Of a stretch of 42,033 nt of DNA, positions 32,816 through 39,636 are shown in pieces. The stretch comes from Spirochaetales bacterium. GTDB lineage: Bacteria > Spirochaetota > Spirochaetia > SZUA-6 > RPPD01. The translations under genes were made by a program, and so were the position numbers. Location: assembly GCA_016934415.1 (NCBI GenBank), contig JAFGSW010000041.1:1-42033 (forward strand), read 5' to 3'. The notes under the pieces were generated by a model. It saw only the letters and a program-made list of their open reading frames with translations. It was not told the origin of the DNA and did not search any database. The number at the start of each line of letters is the position of its first letter. Positions within the stretch are counted from its first letter, which is position 1.

Positions 32816-32839
32816 CCCCTCACCTCACGAGGTGAGGGG
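32816..32839. promoter_or_regulatory. 24-bp near-perfect palindrome before the HU-like gene
   Basis: Arms CCCCTCACCTC and GAGGTGAGGGG are separated by AC. Next to it, GATAGC-GTT-GCTATC (32799-32813) forms a second small stem. They lie 51 bp before the HU-like start. The tract GAGGTGAGGGGCA occurs again at 41147-41162, so a dispersed repeat is as likely as an operator. Confidence 0.45.
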
Positions 32840-32890
32840 CAACCCCTTCAAATCATGAAGGGCATCTTTCAAGAAAGGAGGTGCACTGCA

Positions 32891-33601
32891 ATGGCAGCAT
32901 CCCCCAGCACCATTCGCTTTTCCCTCACGGCCAACAGGCTGACCGGGCATGACGATACGCCGTACAAGGCGGTCGTCCGGTCATACAAAACCATCGGCAA
33001 TGAGGAGATGATCGCGGACATGGCGGCCATGAACGCGTCGGTGTCGCGCCAGGAAATCCTGGTCGTGCTCGACCTCATGAAGGCGGTGATCAGGAAGTAC
33101 CTGTTGTCGGGCTTCAACGTCAACACCGACCTCTTCATCGCCCGGGTGACGGTGACCGGCGGATTCTCTTCGGAAGAGGAGGATTACGATCCGACCCGTC
33201 ACGCCGCCCGCGTCAGGCTGGTTCCGGCGGCCGACCTGAAGAAGGGCGTGGCCAGGGACGCGCGGTTCGAGAAGACCCGCGCCGACGAGCCCTCCCCCAA
33301 GCCGGACAGCGTCTACGATTTCGCGACGCTGTCCCGGAACGCAACGGTCAGCTCCGGCCACGTGGCGGAAGTGAAAGGCCTCTACCTGGACTGCGACCCC
33401 GGGGACGAGGCGCAAGGCGTCTTCTTCGTGGACAAAACGAACGCCGGCCGCAAGGCGGACGTCGTCCACAAGTCGAGCGGCACGAGCGTCCTGTTCCGGA
33501 TCCCCCGGCTGGCCCCGGGCGCCTACAGCCTGATCGTCAAGCGCGGCTTCGGCAGGGAAGTACGCGAAGGCAGGCTCAAGGTCGAGATCTCCGTCAACTG
33601 A
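32891..33601 (+). CDS. HU-like DNA-binding protein with C-terminal DUF4469 (Ig-like) domain
   Basis: A 236-residue protein. Residues 1-120 match the HU/IHF-like domain of the HU-HIG type: DTPYKAVVRSYKTIGNEEMIADMAAMNASVSRQEILVVLDLMKAVIRKYLLSGFNVNTDLFIARVTVTGGF, then DYDPTRHAARVRLVPAADL. The C-terminal half (about 145-236) matches DUF4469, an Ig-like domain: GLYLDCDPGDEAQGVFFVD and VLFRIPRLAPGAYSLIVKRGFG-R-E-V-R-E-GRLKVEI. Such proteins are common in Bacteroidetes and spirochaetes; their exact role is unknown. AAAGGAGGTG sits seven bases before the ATG at 32891; the 12-codon longer frame is rejected. A strong terminator follows, so it is a single-gene unit. Confidence 0.88.
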   Translation: MAASPSTIRFSLTANRLTGHDDTPYKAVVRSYKTIGNEEMIADMAAMNASVSRQEILVVLDLMKAVIRKYLLSGFNVNTDLFIARVTVTGGFSSEEEDYDPTRHAARVRLVPAADLKKGVARDARFEKTRADEPSPKPDSVYDFATLSRNATVSSGHVAEVKGLYLDCDPGDEAQGVFFVDKTNAGRKADVVHKSSGTSVLFRIPRLAPGAYSLIVKRGFGREVREGRLKVEISVN

Positions 33602-33645
33602 AGAACCTTCTTCAACAGGAGAAGCGATGGCAACCACAGTGTAAT

Positions 33646-33677
33646 CCCCCGGTGCGCGCCGGGGGACTCTTTTTTTC
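33646..33677 (+). terminator. rho-independent terminator behind the HU-like gene
   Basis: CCCCCGG (33646-33652) pairs with CCGGGGG (33659-33665) over TGCGCG, followed by ACTC and seven T. Just before it, CAGGAGAAGCG leads to a five-codon frame ATGGCAACCACAGTG-TAA (33627-33644). Confidence 0.85.
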
Positions 33678-33703
33678 TCCCCTCCCCTCGATTTGAATGG
33701 ACA

Positions 33704-33890
33704 CCCCTCGGCTGCGCCTGCCCTGAGCGCAGCCGAGGGGAAGCCAATAGTTGATCTGGTGCACACGTGTCGCGTTCGCTTCGGCGGAGTTTATCCTGAG
33801 CGAAGCCGAAGGGCTCAGGGCAGGCTCCGGAAGGCGGAGAGCACGAAGAGGAGGGACAAGAAGAGAAAAGCAAGGAGGGGAAGAAAATGA
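33704..33890. repeat. composite dispersed repeat, left copy, beside the nucleotidyltransferase cassette
   Basis: Hairpin CCCCTCGGCTGCGC (33704-33717) with GCGCAGCCGAGGGG (33727-33740); then AAGCC and GTGTCGCGTTCGCTTCGGCG followed by GAGTTTATCCTGAGC; then CTCAGGGCAGGCTCCG (33816-33831) and a purine-rich tail GAGAGCACGAAGAGGAGGG. All blocks recur at 34731-34963, in a different order. The GAGCGAAGCCGAAGGG motif is a widespread dispersed repeat type in environmental genomes. Confidence 0.8.
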
Positions 33891-33932
33891 GTTGTCGAAA
33901 AAAAGCAATATGCTATAAAAACCACACGTGGA

Positions 33933-34406
33933 TCATTTCGTTTTCGACTTCAGCCAATCCCTGAAGGCGATCAACCTCGGCAGGGATTCCCTGTCTTTCA
34001 ACCGGTTGGTCGCCTTCTTGCTGGCGATGATGTCGTCGATGCCGCAGACGAAAAATCCTTCCACTTCGACATGGTTTTTCCACGCCTGATCGAACGTTTC
34101 GATGCCGTCGGGGGCGAAGATGAGATCGAGGTCGAAGGGGCCGTTTTTCAACTGCACGAAATCCTTTCCCCGCGAGATTTCCGCAATCTGTTCCTGAGTC
34201 AAGGCGAATCCGATTTCCCGCAGCGACTCGACGACGGCCTTCGTATTCGTTTCGGTTTTGTCCAGGAAAAGATCCGCGTCCTGGGTGGTGTCCGGAAAGC
34301 CGAGCAAGATCGCACCCGATTTGCCGATGAAGAGATAGCGGACGTTGCGGCGCCTGAAGACGTCCCGTATCTCTTCTGCCTGAGTATATTCAAATTTCCC
34401 GGCCAT
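33933..34406 (-). CDS. nucleotidyltransferase-fold protein (AbiEii/MNT-like)
   Basis: A 157-residue protein. The nucleotidyltransferase signature is visible: YLFIGKSGAILLGFPDTTQDADLFLD has the G-[KS]-S loop and T-x-D-x-D metal ligands, and FDLDLIFAPDGIETFDQAW supplies the third acidic strand. The end EGFFVCGIDDIIASKKATNRLKDRESLPRL (helix with D-D-I-I-x-x-K and R-x-K-D) is typical of minimal transferases of this superfamily, including AbiE-type toxins and DUF6036-like proteins. The ATG at 34406 overlaps the 71-codon partner gene by 17 bp; a longer start at 34466 is rejected. Together the two look like a small toxin-antitoxin-like or tRNA/protein-modifying cassette. Activity unproven. Confidence 0.8.
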   Translation of the reverse strand: MAGKFEYTQAEEIRDVFRRRNVRYLFIGKSGAILLGFPDTTQDADLFLDKTETNTKAVVESLREIGFALTQEQIAEISRGKDFVQLKNGPFDLDLIFAPDGIETFDQAWKNHVEVEGFFVCGIDDIIASKKATNRLKDRESLPRLIAFRDWLKSKTK

Positions 34407-34605
34407 AACCCAACCAGTTCGGCAAATTCTTGGCGCACCAATCGCGGTACTCGGCCGTTGTGGCAAACGCCCGGAACGAGGAATCGTCCATGACGGGTTT
34501 GTACGTCCTGATGAATGAATATTTGAATCGTACTTTCAGGGGTCTGCGGGCGGCCGATTCGAATTCGGAATGCCACTCCTTTACCTGCGCTTCCTTATTT
34601 TCCAT
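34390..34605 (-). CDS. 71-residue partner of the nucleotidyltransferase, unknown function
   Basis: A short, mostly helical protein. The core, RPLKVRFKYSFIRTYKPVMDDSSFRAFATTAEYRDWCAKNLPNWLGYG, has a dense pattern of aromatic and basic residues and a YRxWC element. I have the impression of having seen such proteins preceding nucleotidyltransferase-fold genes, but I cannot name a family. It is first in the two-gene unit and overlaps the transferase gene by 17 bp. A GGGG tract before the ATG is a weak ribosome site, while a good promoter lies 22 bp upstream. It may be the neutralising or substrate-guiding partner. Confidence 0.65.
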   Translation of the reverse strand: MENKEAQVKEWHSEFESAARRPLKVRFKYSFIRTYKPVMDDSSFRAFATTAEYRDWCAKNLPNWLGYGREI

Positions 34606-34626
34606 GATAAACCCCGCTTACAATTA

Positions 34627-34655
34627 GTGATAACAATCGGGCGTTAAAAAGTCAA
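34627..34655 (-). promoter_or_regulatory. sigma-70-like promoter of the nucleotidyltransferase cassette
   Basis: On the minus strand: TTGACT (34650-34655), 17 bases, TATCAC (34627-34632). The start would lie about 15 bases before the ATG of the 71-codon gene, giving a very short leader. Confidence 0.5.
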
Positions 34656-34730
34656 CTTCAATCGGCTTCCGTTTCCATCGGCTTGCCATGTGAGACTCCT
34701 CGCTGATACCGGAAGGACCCCTCGGCTGAG

Positions 34731-34963
34731 CTCAGGGCAGGCTCCGAACACGGAGAGGACACGGAGAGGACGGAGAGCACGAAGAGGAGGGGAAGGAGAG
34801 CAAGGAGAAAGGGAGGAAGGAAAGAAGCGAGGGGAGAAAATTCAGGCGGGAAACCGGGAGAAGAGAGCGGGGGGGAGAACGTTCCCCGAGCGCAGCCGAG
34901 GGGAAGCCTCTCATTAATCTTGGGCGTATATGTCGCGTTCGCTTCGGCGGAGTTTATCCCGAG
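34731..34963. repeat. composite dispersed repeat, right copy, beside the nucleotidyltransferase cassette
   Basis: It begins CTCAGGGCAGGCTCCG, followed by a purine-rich stretch with ACACGGAGAGG units and GAGAGCACGAAGAGGAGGG. About 90 purine-rich bases later come GAGCGCAGCCGAGGGG, AAGCC and GTCGCGTTCGCTTCGGCG followed by GAGTTTATCCCGAGC. These match blocks of 33704-33890. Frames in this low-complexity tract are not genes. After 34963 comes TCGAAGGGCAC and then the promoter of the AAA+ gene. Confidence 0.8.
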
Positions 34964-35032
34964 CTCTGTCGAAGGGCACAGCGAACGTTACCCGTGTCCT
35001 CTTCAGAAGCGGATCATGTATAGCGTCCGAGC

Positions 35033-35061
35033 TTGCCAGGCCCGGCCGCTTGACCTATAGT
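35033..35061 (+). promoter_or_regulatory. strong sigma-70-like promoter of the AAA+/VWA operon
   Basis: TTGCCA (35033-35038), exactly 17 bases, TATAGT (35056-35061): five of six in each box. The leader to the ATG at 35087 is about 20 bases. CTATAG-T-CTATAG overlaps the -10 box and might be an operator half-site pair. Confidence 0.6.
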
Positions 35062-35086
35062 CTATAGAAACAAGGAGCGAGGACGC

Positions 35087-35956
35087 ATGGCGGAGAACAC
35101 GTATAAAATCGAACAAAAACCCTTTTACCTTCCCATCCGGGACGAGGTGGAGGTCTTCGAGCGCGCCTGGGCCGAGCAGATCCCGCTCCTCCTCAAAGGC
35201 CCGACGGGCTGCGGCAAGACGCGTTTCGTCGAGTTCATGACCTGGCGGCTGGGCCAGAAGCTCGTGCGCCTGACGAAGGGACAGGGCGGCCTCAACGTGG
35301 AGGAAAAGGATTTCAAGAACGGCGTCGGGAGCCTGTACACCGTCTCCTGCCACGAGGACCTGACCGCCCGCGACCTCACCGGCCGCTACATCATGAAGGG
35401 CGGCGAGGCGGTCTGGGTCGACGGGCCGGCCGCCACGGCGGTGCGGGAGGGCGCCATCCTCTACCTGGACGAGGTGGTCGAGGCGCGCAAGGACGTGGCC
35501 GTCATCCTCCACCCGCTCACCGACTACCGGCGGATTCTCCCCATCGAGCTCCTCGGCGTCCAGCTGCAGGCGCCCAAGTCCTTCATGGTGGTTGTCTCCT
35601 ACAACCCCGGCTACCAGAGCGTGCGCAAGAACCTGAAGCCCTCGACCAAGCAGCGCTTCGTCGCCCTCGACTTCGCCTACCCGCCGCCGGACAAGGAGGC
35701 GGTCATCGTCGCCGCCGAGGGCGGGGTGAGCGGAGGAATCGCCGAAAAGCTCGTCCTGCTCGGCACTGATATCCGCCAATCGAACATCGACCTGGAGGAG
35801 GGGGTGAGCACGCGCAGCCTCGTGCACGCGGCCAAGCTCATCAAGCGCGGCATCGCGCCGCAGCGGGCCTGCTCCATCGCCATCGCCCAGGCCGTCTCCG
35901 ACGAGCGCGACGAGATCGAGGCGCTCGAGATGATCATCGACAAGATATTCCGATGA
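35087..35956 (+). CDS. MoxR-family AAA+ ATPase, CbbQ/NorQ type
   Basis: A 289-residue AAA+ protein. Walker A GPTGCGKT (38-45), the CbbQ-type GGLNVEEKDF insert region, SCHEDLTARDLTGRYIMKGGEAVWVDGPAATAVREGAILYLDEVVEARKDV with Walker B (ILYLDE), sensor 1 FMVVVSYNPGYQ, the arginine finger in KPSTKQRFVALDF, and the C-terminal STRSLVHAAKLIKRG are all in order. Relatives (CbbQ, NirQ, NorQ) act as hexamers with a VWA partner to activate or insert metal into an enzyme such as RuBisCO or NO reductase. Neither is present in the window, so the client is unknown. AAGGAG precedes the ATG by 12 bases. The stop overlaps the VWA gene by four bases. Confidence 0.92.
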   Translation: MAENTYKIEQKPFYLPIRDEVEVFERAWAEQIPLLLKGPTGCGKTRFVEFMTWRLGQKLVRLTKGQGGLNVEEKDFKNGVGSLYTVSCHEDLTARDLTGRYIMKGGEAVWVDGPAATAVREGAILYLDEVVEARKDVAVILHPLTDYRRILPIELLGVQLQAPKSFMVVVSYNPGYQSVRKNLKPSTKQRFVALDFAYPPPDKEAVIVAAEGGVSGGIAEKLVLLGTDIRQSNIDLEEGVSTRSLVHAAKLIKRGIAPQRACSIAIAQAVSDERDEIEALEMIIDKIFR

Positions 35957-38562
35957 ACAGTCCCGCGGGCCGGCCCGGGCACGCGGCCCGGCTCAAGCAA
36001 AAGCCCCACCTCCTGCGCTATTACAACGATCTCCTCGAATTCCTCTCCGGCCGGGTCGCGCTCGACGAGCGGATGCTCGGCGCGGCCTACAAGCTGGCCG
36101 TTGCCTCCGAGTACCATTTCCTGCCGATCGAGGTCATCGCGGCGCGCGCCCTCGCCCGGGACGAGCTCTGTGAATTCGCGGACGTCGTCTTCGAGCTTTC
36201 CCGGGCGGGCTTTCCGTTCGCGAAGACGTTCATCGCCGCGTACCAAAAGATCGAGTACCCGATCAAGGGCGACGCCCCGCTCCTCGTCTCCCTGGTTCGC
36301 GATACGCTCGTCCACATTTCCAAATCCGAGAAGATCCTCGAGATCCTTTTCTCCTGCACCGAGGGAGACGCCGCCCGCTTCCTCCTGCGCGCGACGGCCT
36401 CGATCGCCTCGGCCGCGCCCGGCGCGCTCGCCGATCTCCTGCCGCGCATCGTCTCCGCCATGCGCTCGTTGGCGCGCCCGCTCTTCTTCAAGTGGCTGCG
36501 CCGCGGCTGCGACCTCCTGGAGAGCCTGCGGGCGGAGGAGGGCGTGGCGTTCCTGAAAATGGAGTCCGTCGCCAGCCGCCGCCTGCTCGGCCGGAACCAC
36601 GTGGCCCTGGCGGACGTGCGGCGCGTCCTCGGGATTTACGCCTCGAGCCTGGCCGGCCGGACGCTCGCCGTTGTCGAGCGCGAGACGTCCGTCTTCGGGC
36701 CGGGGGCGCCCTTCACCGACGGCCGGAGCGTGTTCCTGCCTCCGACCGTGGATTTTTTCGCCGCCCCCCTGCACAACGAGCGCGCCTACTCGGCGCTCAC
36801 CGCGGTGCAGGCGGCGACCGTGGCCTACGGCACCTACGGCTTCGATCTTCAGAAGATATCCTTTCGCGCCGAGCTCGCCGACCGCTACGGCCTCCAGCTC
36901 CCCGACGTCATGGAGAACGCGCGCCGCGAGTACCGCGGCCGGGCCGAGGAGGTGCGGGAAAGGCGCACCGGCGAGGTCGAGGCGATGTTCAAGGGCCTGC
37001 GCGCGATTCGGCTCCTTGAGACCCAGCTCGAGAAATTCTTCTACAGCTTCCCGACGCCCGACCTGGCCAAGACGATCTTCACCCTGGTCGAGACGGCGCG
37101 CATCGAACGGCGCCTTTCCGGTACATACGCCGGGCTGCGCGAGGACCTGGCTGCGCTCAACGGTCGGCTTTTGGAACTGAGGCCCGAGGTGGCCGTCCCG
37201 GAGGACAATTCCTTCGCGAAGTTCGAGGCCGCGCTTGAGGGCCTCGTTCAATGGAGCCTTCAGGGCCGGTACAAGGCGGGGGAACTGGACGAGGGCACGG
37301 CCGCCGCTTTGAAGCGGATCAGCGGTGCGTTTGACGAGATTCACAAAAAAAACGCGACCGTAGAAGACGCGGCGTTCGTCGCCTTCACTATCTACAATGT
37401 GTTCTTCGATCTCTATCCGCTCGTGAGCCTCACCAAAAGGCTCGACGTCCGCTCCCGGACCGCGGGTTTGGGCAAGATCGAGCTTGCGCCGGAGATCGTC
37501 GCCGACTCGAGCCCGGACCTGGTGACGGCCGCCGACAACCGCTTCTCCCACGAGGACTTGAGCCACGACGAAGAGGACGCGGTGGACCTTGCCGCCGCCA
37601 ACGCGCGCGCCGACACCGCAGCCGGCCTCAAGCGCGAGCTTGCCAGCGGACGCGTGCGCGCGTACCGGTACGACGAATACGACTTTTTGAAATCGGTCAT
37701 GCTCCCCAAACACTGCACGCTGTACGAGCGAACGCTCCCGCCGGGAAACCCGGAGTATTTCGATTCCGTTCTGACGCGGCACGCGGCGGTGTACAAGCGG
37801 CTGCGGAAGAAAATCCTCGCCCTCAAGCCCGAGGAGGTCGAGTTCTCCCGCAAGTGGCTTTCAGGCGACGAGATCCATCTACAGGACGCCGTGGATTTCG
37901 CGATCGACCTGCGGCGGGGCCGGACGCCGGAGGAGAAGATCTACGTGAAGAAAATCCGCAATCGGCGGGACGTGGCGGCCGCGATTCTCCTCGACGCAAG
38001 CTCCTCGACCGAGGAAACGGTGGGCGGGCGGCGGATCATCGACATCGAGAAGGACGCCCTCTGCCTTCTGGCCCAGACGCTCGAGGCGGTCGGCGACGAT
38101 TTCGCGCTCTACTCCTTCGCGAGCAACGGCCGGCACAGCGTGTTCTTCAACGTGGTGAAGGAGTGGAGCGATCCCTGGGACCGGTCGGCGCGGGCTCGCA
38201 TCGGCGCCGTGGAGGCCGTCGCCTCGAACCGCGACGGCTGCGCGGTCCGCCACGCGGCGGCCAAGCTCGCCGCCCTGCCGCGCAAGACCAAGCTCCTCCT
38301 CCTCTTGAGCGACGGCATCCCCGCCGACGTCGATTACGGCTCGGCCTCCAACGTGGAGACGTCGCGCTACGCCATCGAGGACACGCGCCGCGCCGTCCAG
38401 GAGGCCAAGAAGGCGGGCATCACGCCCTACTGCATCACCATCGACCGCGCCGCCCGCGATTACATCGCCCGGCTCTACGGGCAATACCATTTCCAGGTCC
38501 TGAGCGACATCGCGACGCTGCCGGAGAAGCTGTCTAAATTGTACTTAAGACTCACTCGCTGA
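35953..38562 (+). CDS. VWA-domain protein, NorD/CbbO-like
   Basis: An 869-residue protein. The C-terminal 200 residues are a von Willebrand A domain: AAILLDASSSTEETVGG with the metal-site motif D-x-S-x-S (near residue 680), DALCLLAQTLEAVGDDFALYSFAS, LLLLLSDGIPADVDYG, and GITPYCITID, with the conserved D-G-x-P-x-D typical of NorD/CbbO. The long N-terminal part (1-600) is helical, with repeated F-L-L-R/H-E-A-T-like stretches (VSLVRDTLVHISKSEKILEI, FKWLRRGCDLLESL) and an acidic linker (SHEDLSHDEEDAVDL). Coupled by ATGA overlap to the AAA+ gene, it is the adaptor that recruits the client. Length is at the upper end for the group. Confidence 0.9.
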   Translation: MNSPAGRPGHAARLKQKPHLLRYYNDLLEFLSGRVALDERMLGAAYKLAVASEYHFLPIEVIAARALARDELCEFADVVFELSRAGFPFAKTFIAAYQKIEYPIKGDAPLLVSLVRDTLVHISKSEKILEILFSCTEGDAARFLLRATASIASAAPGALADLLPRIVSAMRSLARPLFFKWLRRGCDLLESLRAEEGVAFLKMESVASRRLLGRNHVALADVRRVLGIYASSLAGRTLAVVERETSVFGPGAPFTDGRSVFLPPTVDFFAAPLHNERAYSALTAVQAATVAYGTYGFDLQKISFRAELADRYGLQLPDVMENARREYRGRAEEVRERRTGEVEAMFKGLRAIRLLETQLEKFFYSFPTPDLAKTIFTLVETARIERRLSGTYAGLREDLAALNGRLLELRPEVAVPEDNSFAKFEAALEGLVQWSLQGRYKAGELDEGTAAALKRISGAFDEIHKKNATVEDAAFVAFTIYNVFFDLYPLVSLTKRLDVRSRTAGLGKIELAPEIVADSSPDLVTAADNRFSHEDLSHDEEDAVDLAAANARADTAAGLKRELASGRVRAYRYDEYDFLKSVMLPKHCTLYERTLPPGNPEYFDSVLTRHAAVYKRLRKKILALKPEEVEFSRKWLSGDEIHLQDAVDFAIDLRRGRTPEEKIYVKKIRNRRDVAAAILLDASSSTEETVGGRRIIDIEKDALCLLAQTLEAVGDDFALYSFASNGRHSVFFNVVKEWSDPWDRSARARIGAVEAVASNRDGCAVRHAAAKLAALPRKTKLLLLLSDGIPADVDYGSASNVETSRYAIEDTRRAVQEAKKAGITPYCITIDRAARDYIARLYGQYHFQVLSDIATLPEKLSKLYLRLTR

Positions 38563-38576
38563 AGATCCGCTCCCCG

Positions 38577-38680
38577 GGAAAAGAACGGATAAGCGTGGAT
38601 GAACGTATCAGATAAGGAGGGAAAGGGATTCAGCGGGAGGCCGGGATAGTAAACAGAGAGAGGAGAGAATCGTTACGGGG
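38577..38680. repeat. half-copy of the CGGATAAGCG-type dispersed element
   Basis: ACGGATAAGCGTGGATGAAC (38585-38604) resembles one arm of the element at 27868-28023, and GGAAAGGGATTCAGC plus GGGAGGCCGGGATAG resemble, in reverse, the centre of that element. The opposite arm is absent. No gene in the 255-bp gap 38563-38817. Confidence 0.5.
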
Positions 38681-38685
38681 CAACG

Positions 38686-38715
38686 TTGATGGAAAGTGGA
38701 ATTTCCAATTATAAT
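38686..38715 (+). promoter_or_regulatory. sigma-70-like promoter before the N-formylglutamate amidohydrolase gene
   Basis: TTGATG (38686-38691), 18 bases, perfect TATAAT (38710-38715). The leader to 38818 is about 95 bases. Confidence 0.5.
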
Positions 38716-38817
38716 AAAGGTCGACGGACTATGACGGGGGAATCCGTTCGCTGAAGGTTGGAGATTCGCAATCTTCGCCCCCGCCGAATACGAAGAGAGT
38801 CTGAATTGAGGATTGTT

Positions 38818-39585
38818 ATGAGCCCACCCGTCGTTCTGCACATCCCCCATTCATCGCATTTCATTCCCGATGACGTGCGAAAGACGATCGCGCTTTCCGA
38901 CGACGAGCTCCGGGCGGAGATCGTGCGGCTTTCGGACAGCCACACCGAAGAGCTTTACACCGGATTCCGGTCTCAGGCGGTGGTCCCCGTCGTCTTTCCC
39001 GTCTGCCGGCTGGTGACCGATCCCGAGCGCTTTCCGGAAGACTCCGACGAGCCGATGGCCCGGCACGGGCAGGGAGTCGTGTACGTGAAGACCCAGGACG
39101 GGAGGGCGCTCCGGGCGAACCTCTTGCCCGGTGAGCGGCGGCTGCTGCTTGACGCCTGGTACCACCCGCACCACCGCCGCCTGTTCGAGCTCGTGCAAAA
39201 AAACCTCGAGTCGGCCGGCGGCTGCCTGATCGTCGACTGCCACAGTTTCCCGAGCCATCCTTTCCCCTTCGAGGAGCCTACGGACCGGCCGCGGCCCGAC
39301 GTCTGCATCGGCGCGGACTCCTACCATACGCCCGCCAGCATTAAGGAGACCCTGATAGATTTCTTCCGGTCCCAAGGGTACCTGGTGGACGTCAACCATC
39401 CTTTCGCGGGCGCCCTGGTGCCCCTGGCCTATTACCGGGAGGAGCCGCGGGTGACGTCGGTCATGATTGAGCTTAACCGCCGCCTGTACATGGACGAGTG
39501 GACCGGCGACAAGGCGGCCGGGTTTGACGACCTCAAACGGAAAGTGACCGAGGCGATCGGGCTGCTGGCGGGGCCGGCCGCCTGA
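38818..39585 (+). CDS. N-formylglutamate amidohydrolase family protein
   Basis: A 255-residue zinc hydrolase-like protein. Family marks: VVLHIPHSSHFIPDDVR at the start, LSDSHTEELYTGF, VFPVCRLVTDPERFPEDSDEPMARHGQGVVY, a helix YHPHHRRLFELV, the metal/catalytic strand LIVDCHSFPS, and the C-terminal VMIELNRRLYMDE. In histidine breakdown such enzymes (HutG type) split formylglutamate, but many members stand outside hut operons and may act on other N-acyl amino acids. The ATG at 38818 has GAGG seven bases upstream; 20 extra codons of open frame upstream are not conserved. No hut genes nearby. Confidence 0.9.
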   Translation: MSPPVVLHIPHSSHFIPDDVRKTIALSDDELRAEIVRLSDSHTEELYTGFRSQAVVPVVFPVCRLVTDPERFPEDSDEPMARHGQGVVYVKTQDGRALRANLLPGERRLLLDAWYHPHHRRLFELVQKNLESAGGCLIVDCHSFPSHPFPFEEPTDRPRPDVCIGADSYHTPASIKETLIDFFRSQGYLVDVNHPFAGALVPLAYYREEPRVTSVMIELNRRLYMDEWTGDKAAGFDDLKRKVTEAIGLLAGPAA

Positions 39586-39601
39586 GTTCGGGAAAAAGCT
39601 C

Positions 39602-39630
39602 TCGAAAAGCGATTCGCGTTCTTCTATAAT
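39602..39630 (+). promoter_or_regulatory. promoter placed so that the receptor mRNA would be leaderless
   Basis: TCGAAA (39602-39607), 17 bases, perfect TATAAT (39625-39630). The expected start point, about seven bases beyond the -10 box, falls on the A of the ATG at 39637. No ribosome binding site precedes that ATG. Confidence 0.45.
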
Positions 39631-39636
39631 AAAGAC

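Noticed and set aside
35677..37782. 701-codon open frame on the minus strand
   Set aside because: It lies opposite the AAA+ and VWA genes, has no domain match, and is an effect of high G+C at third positions of the true genes.
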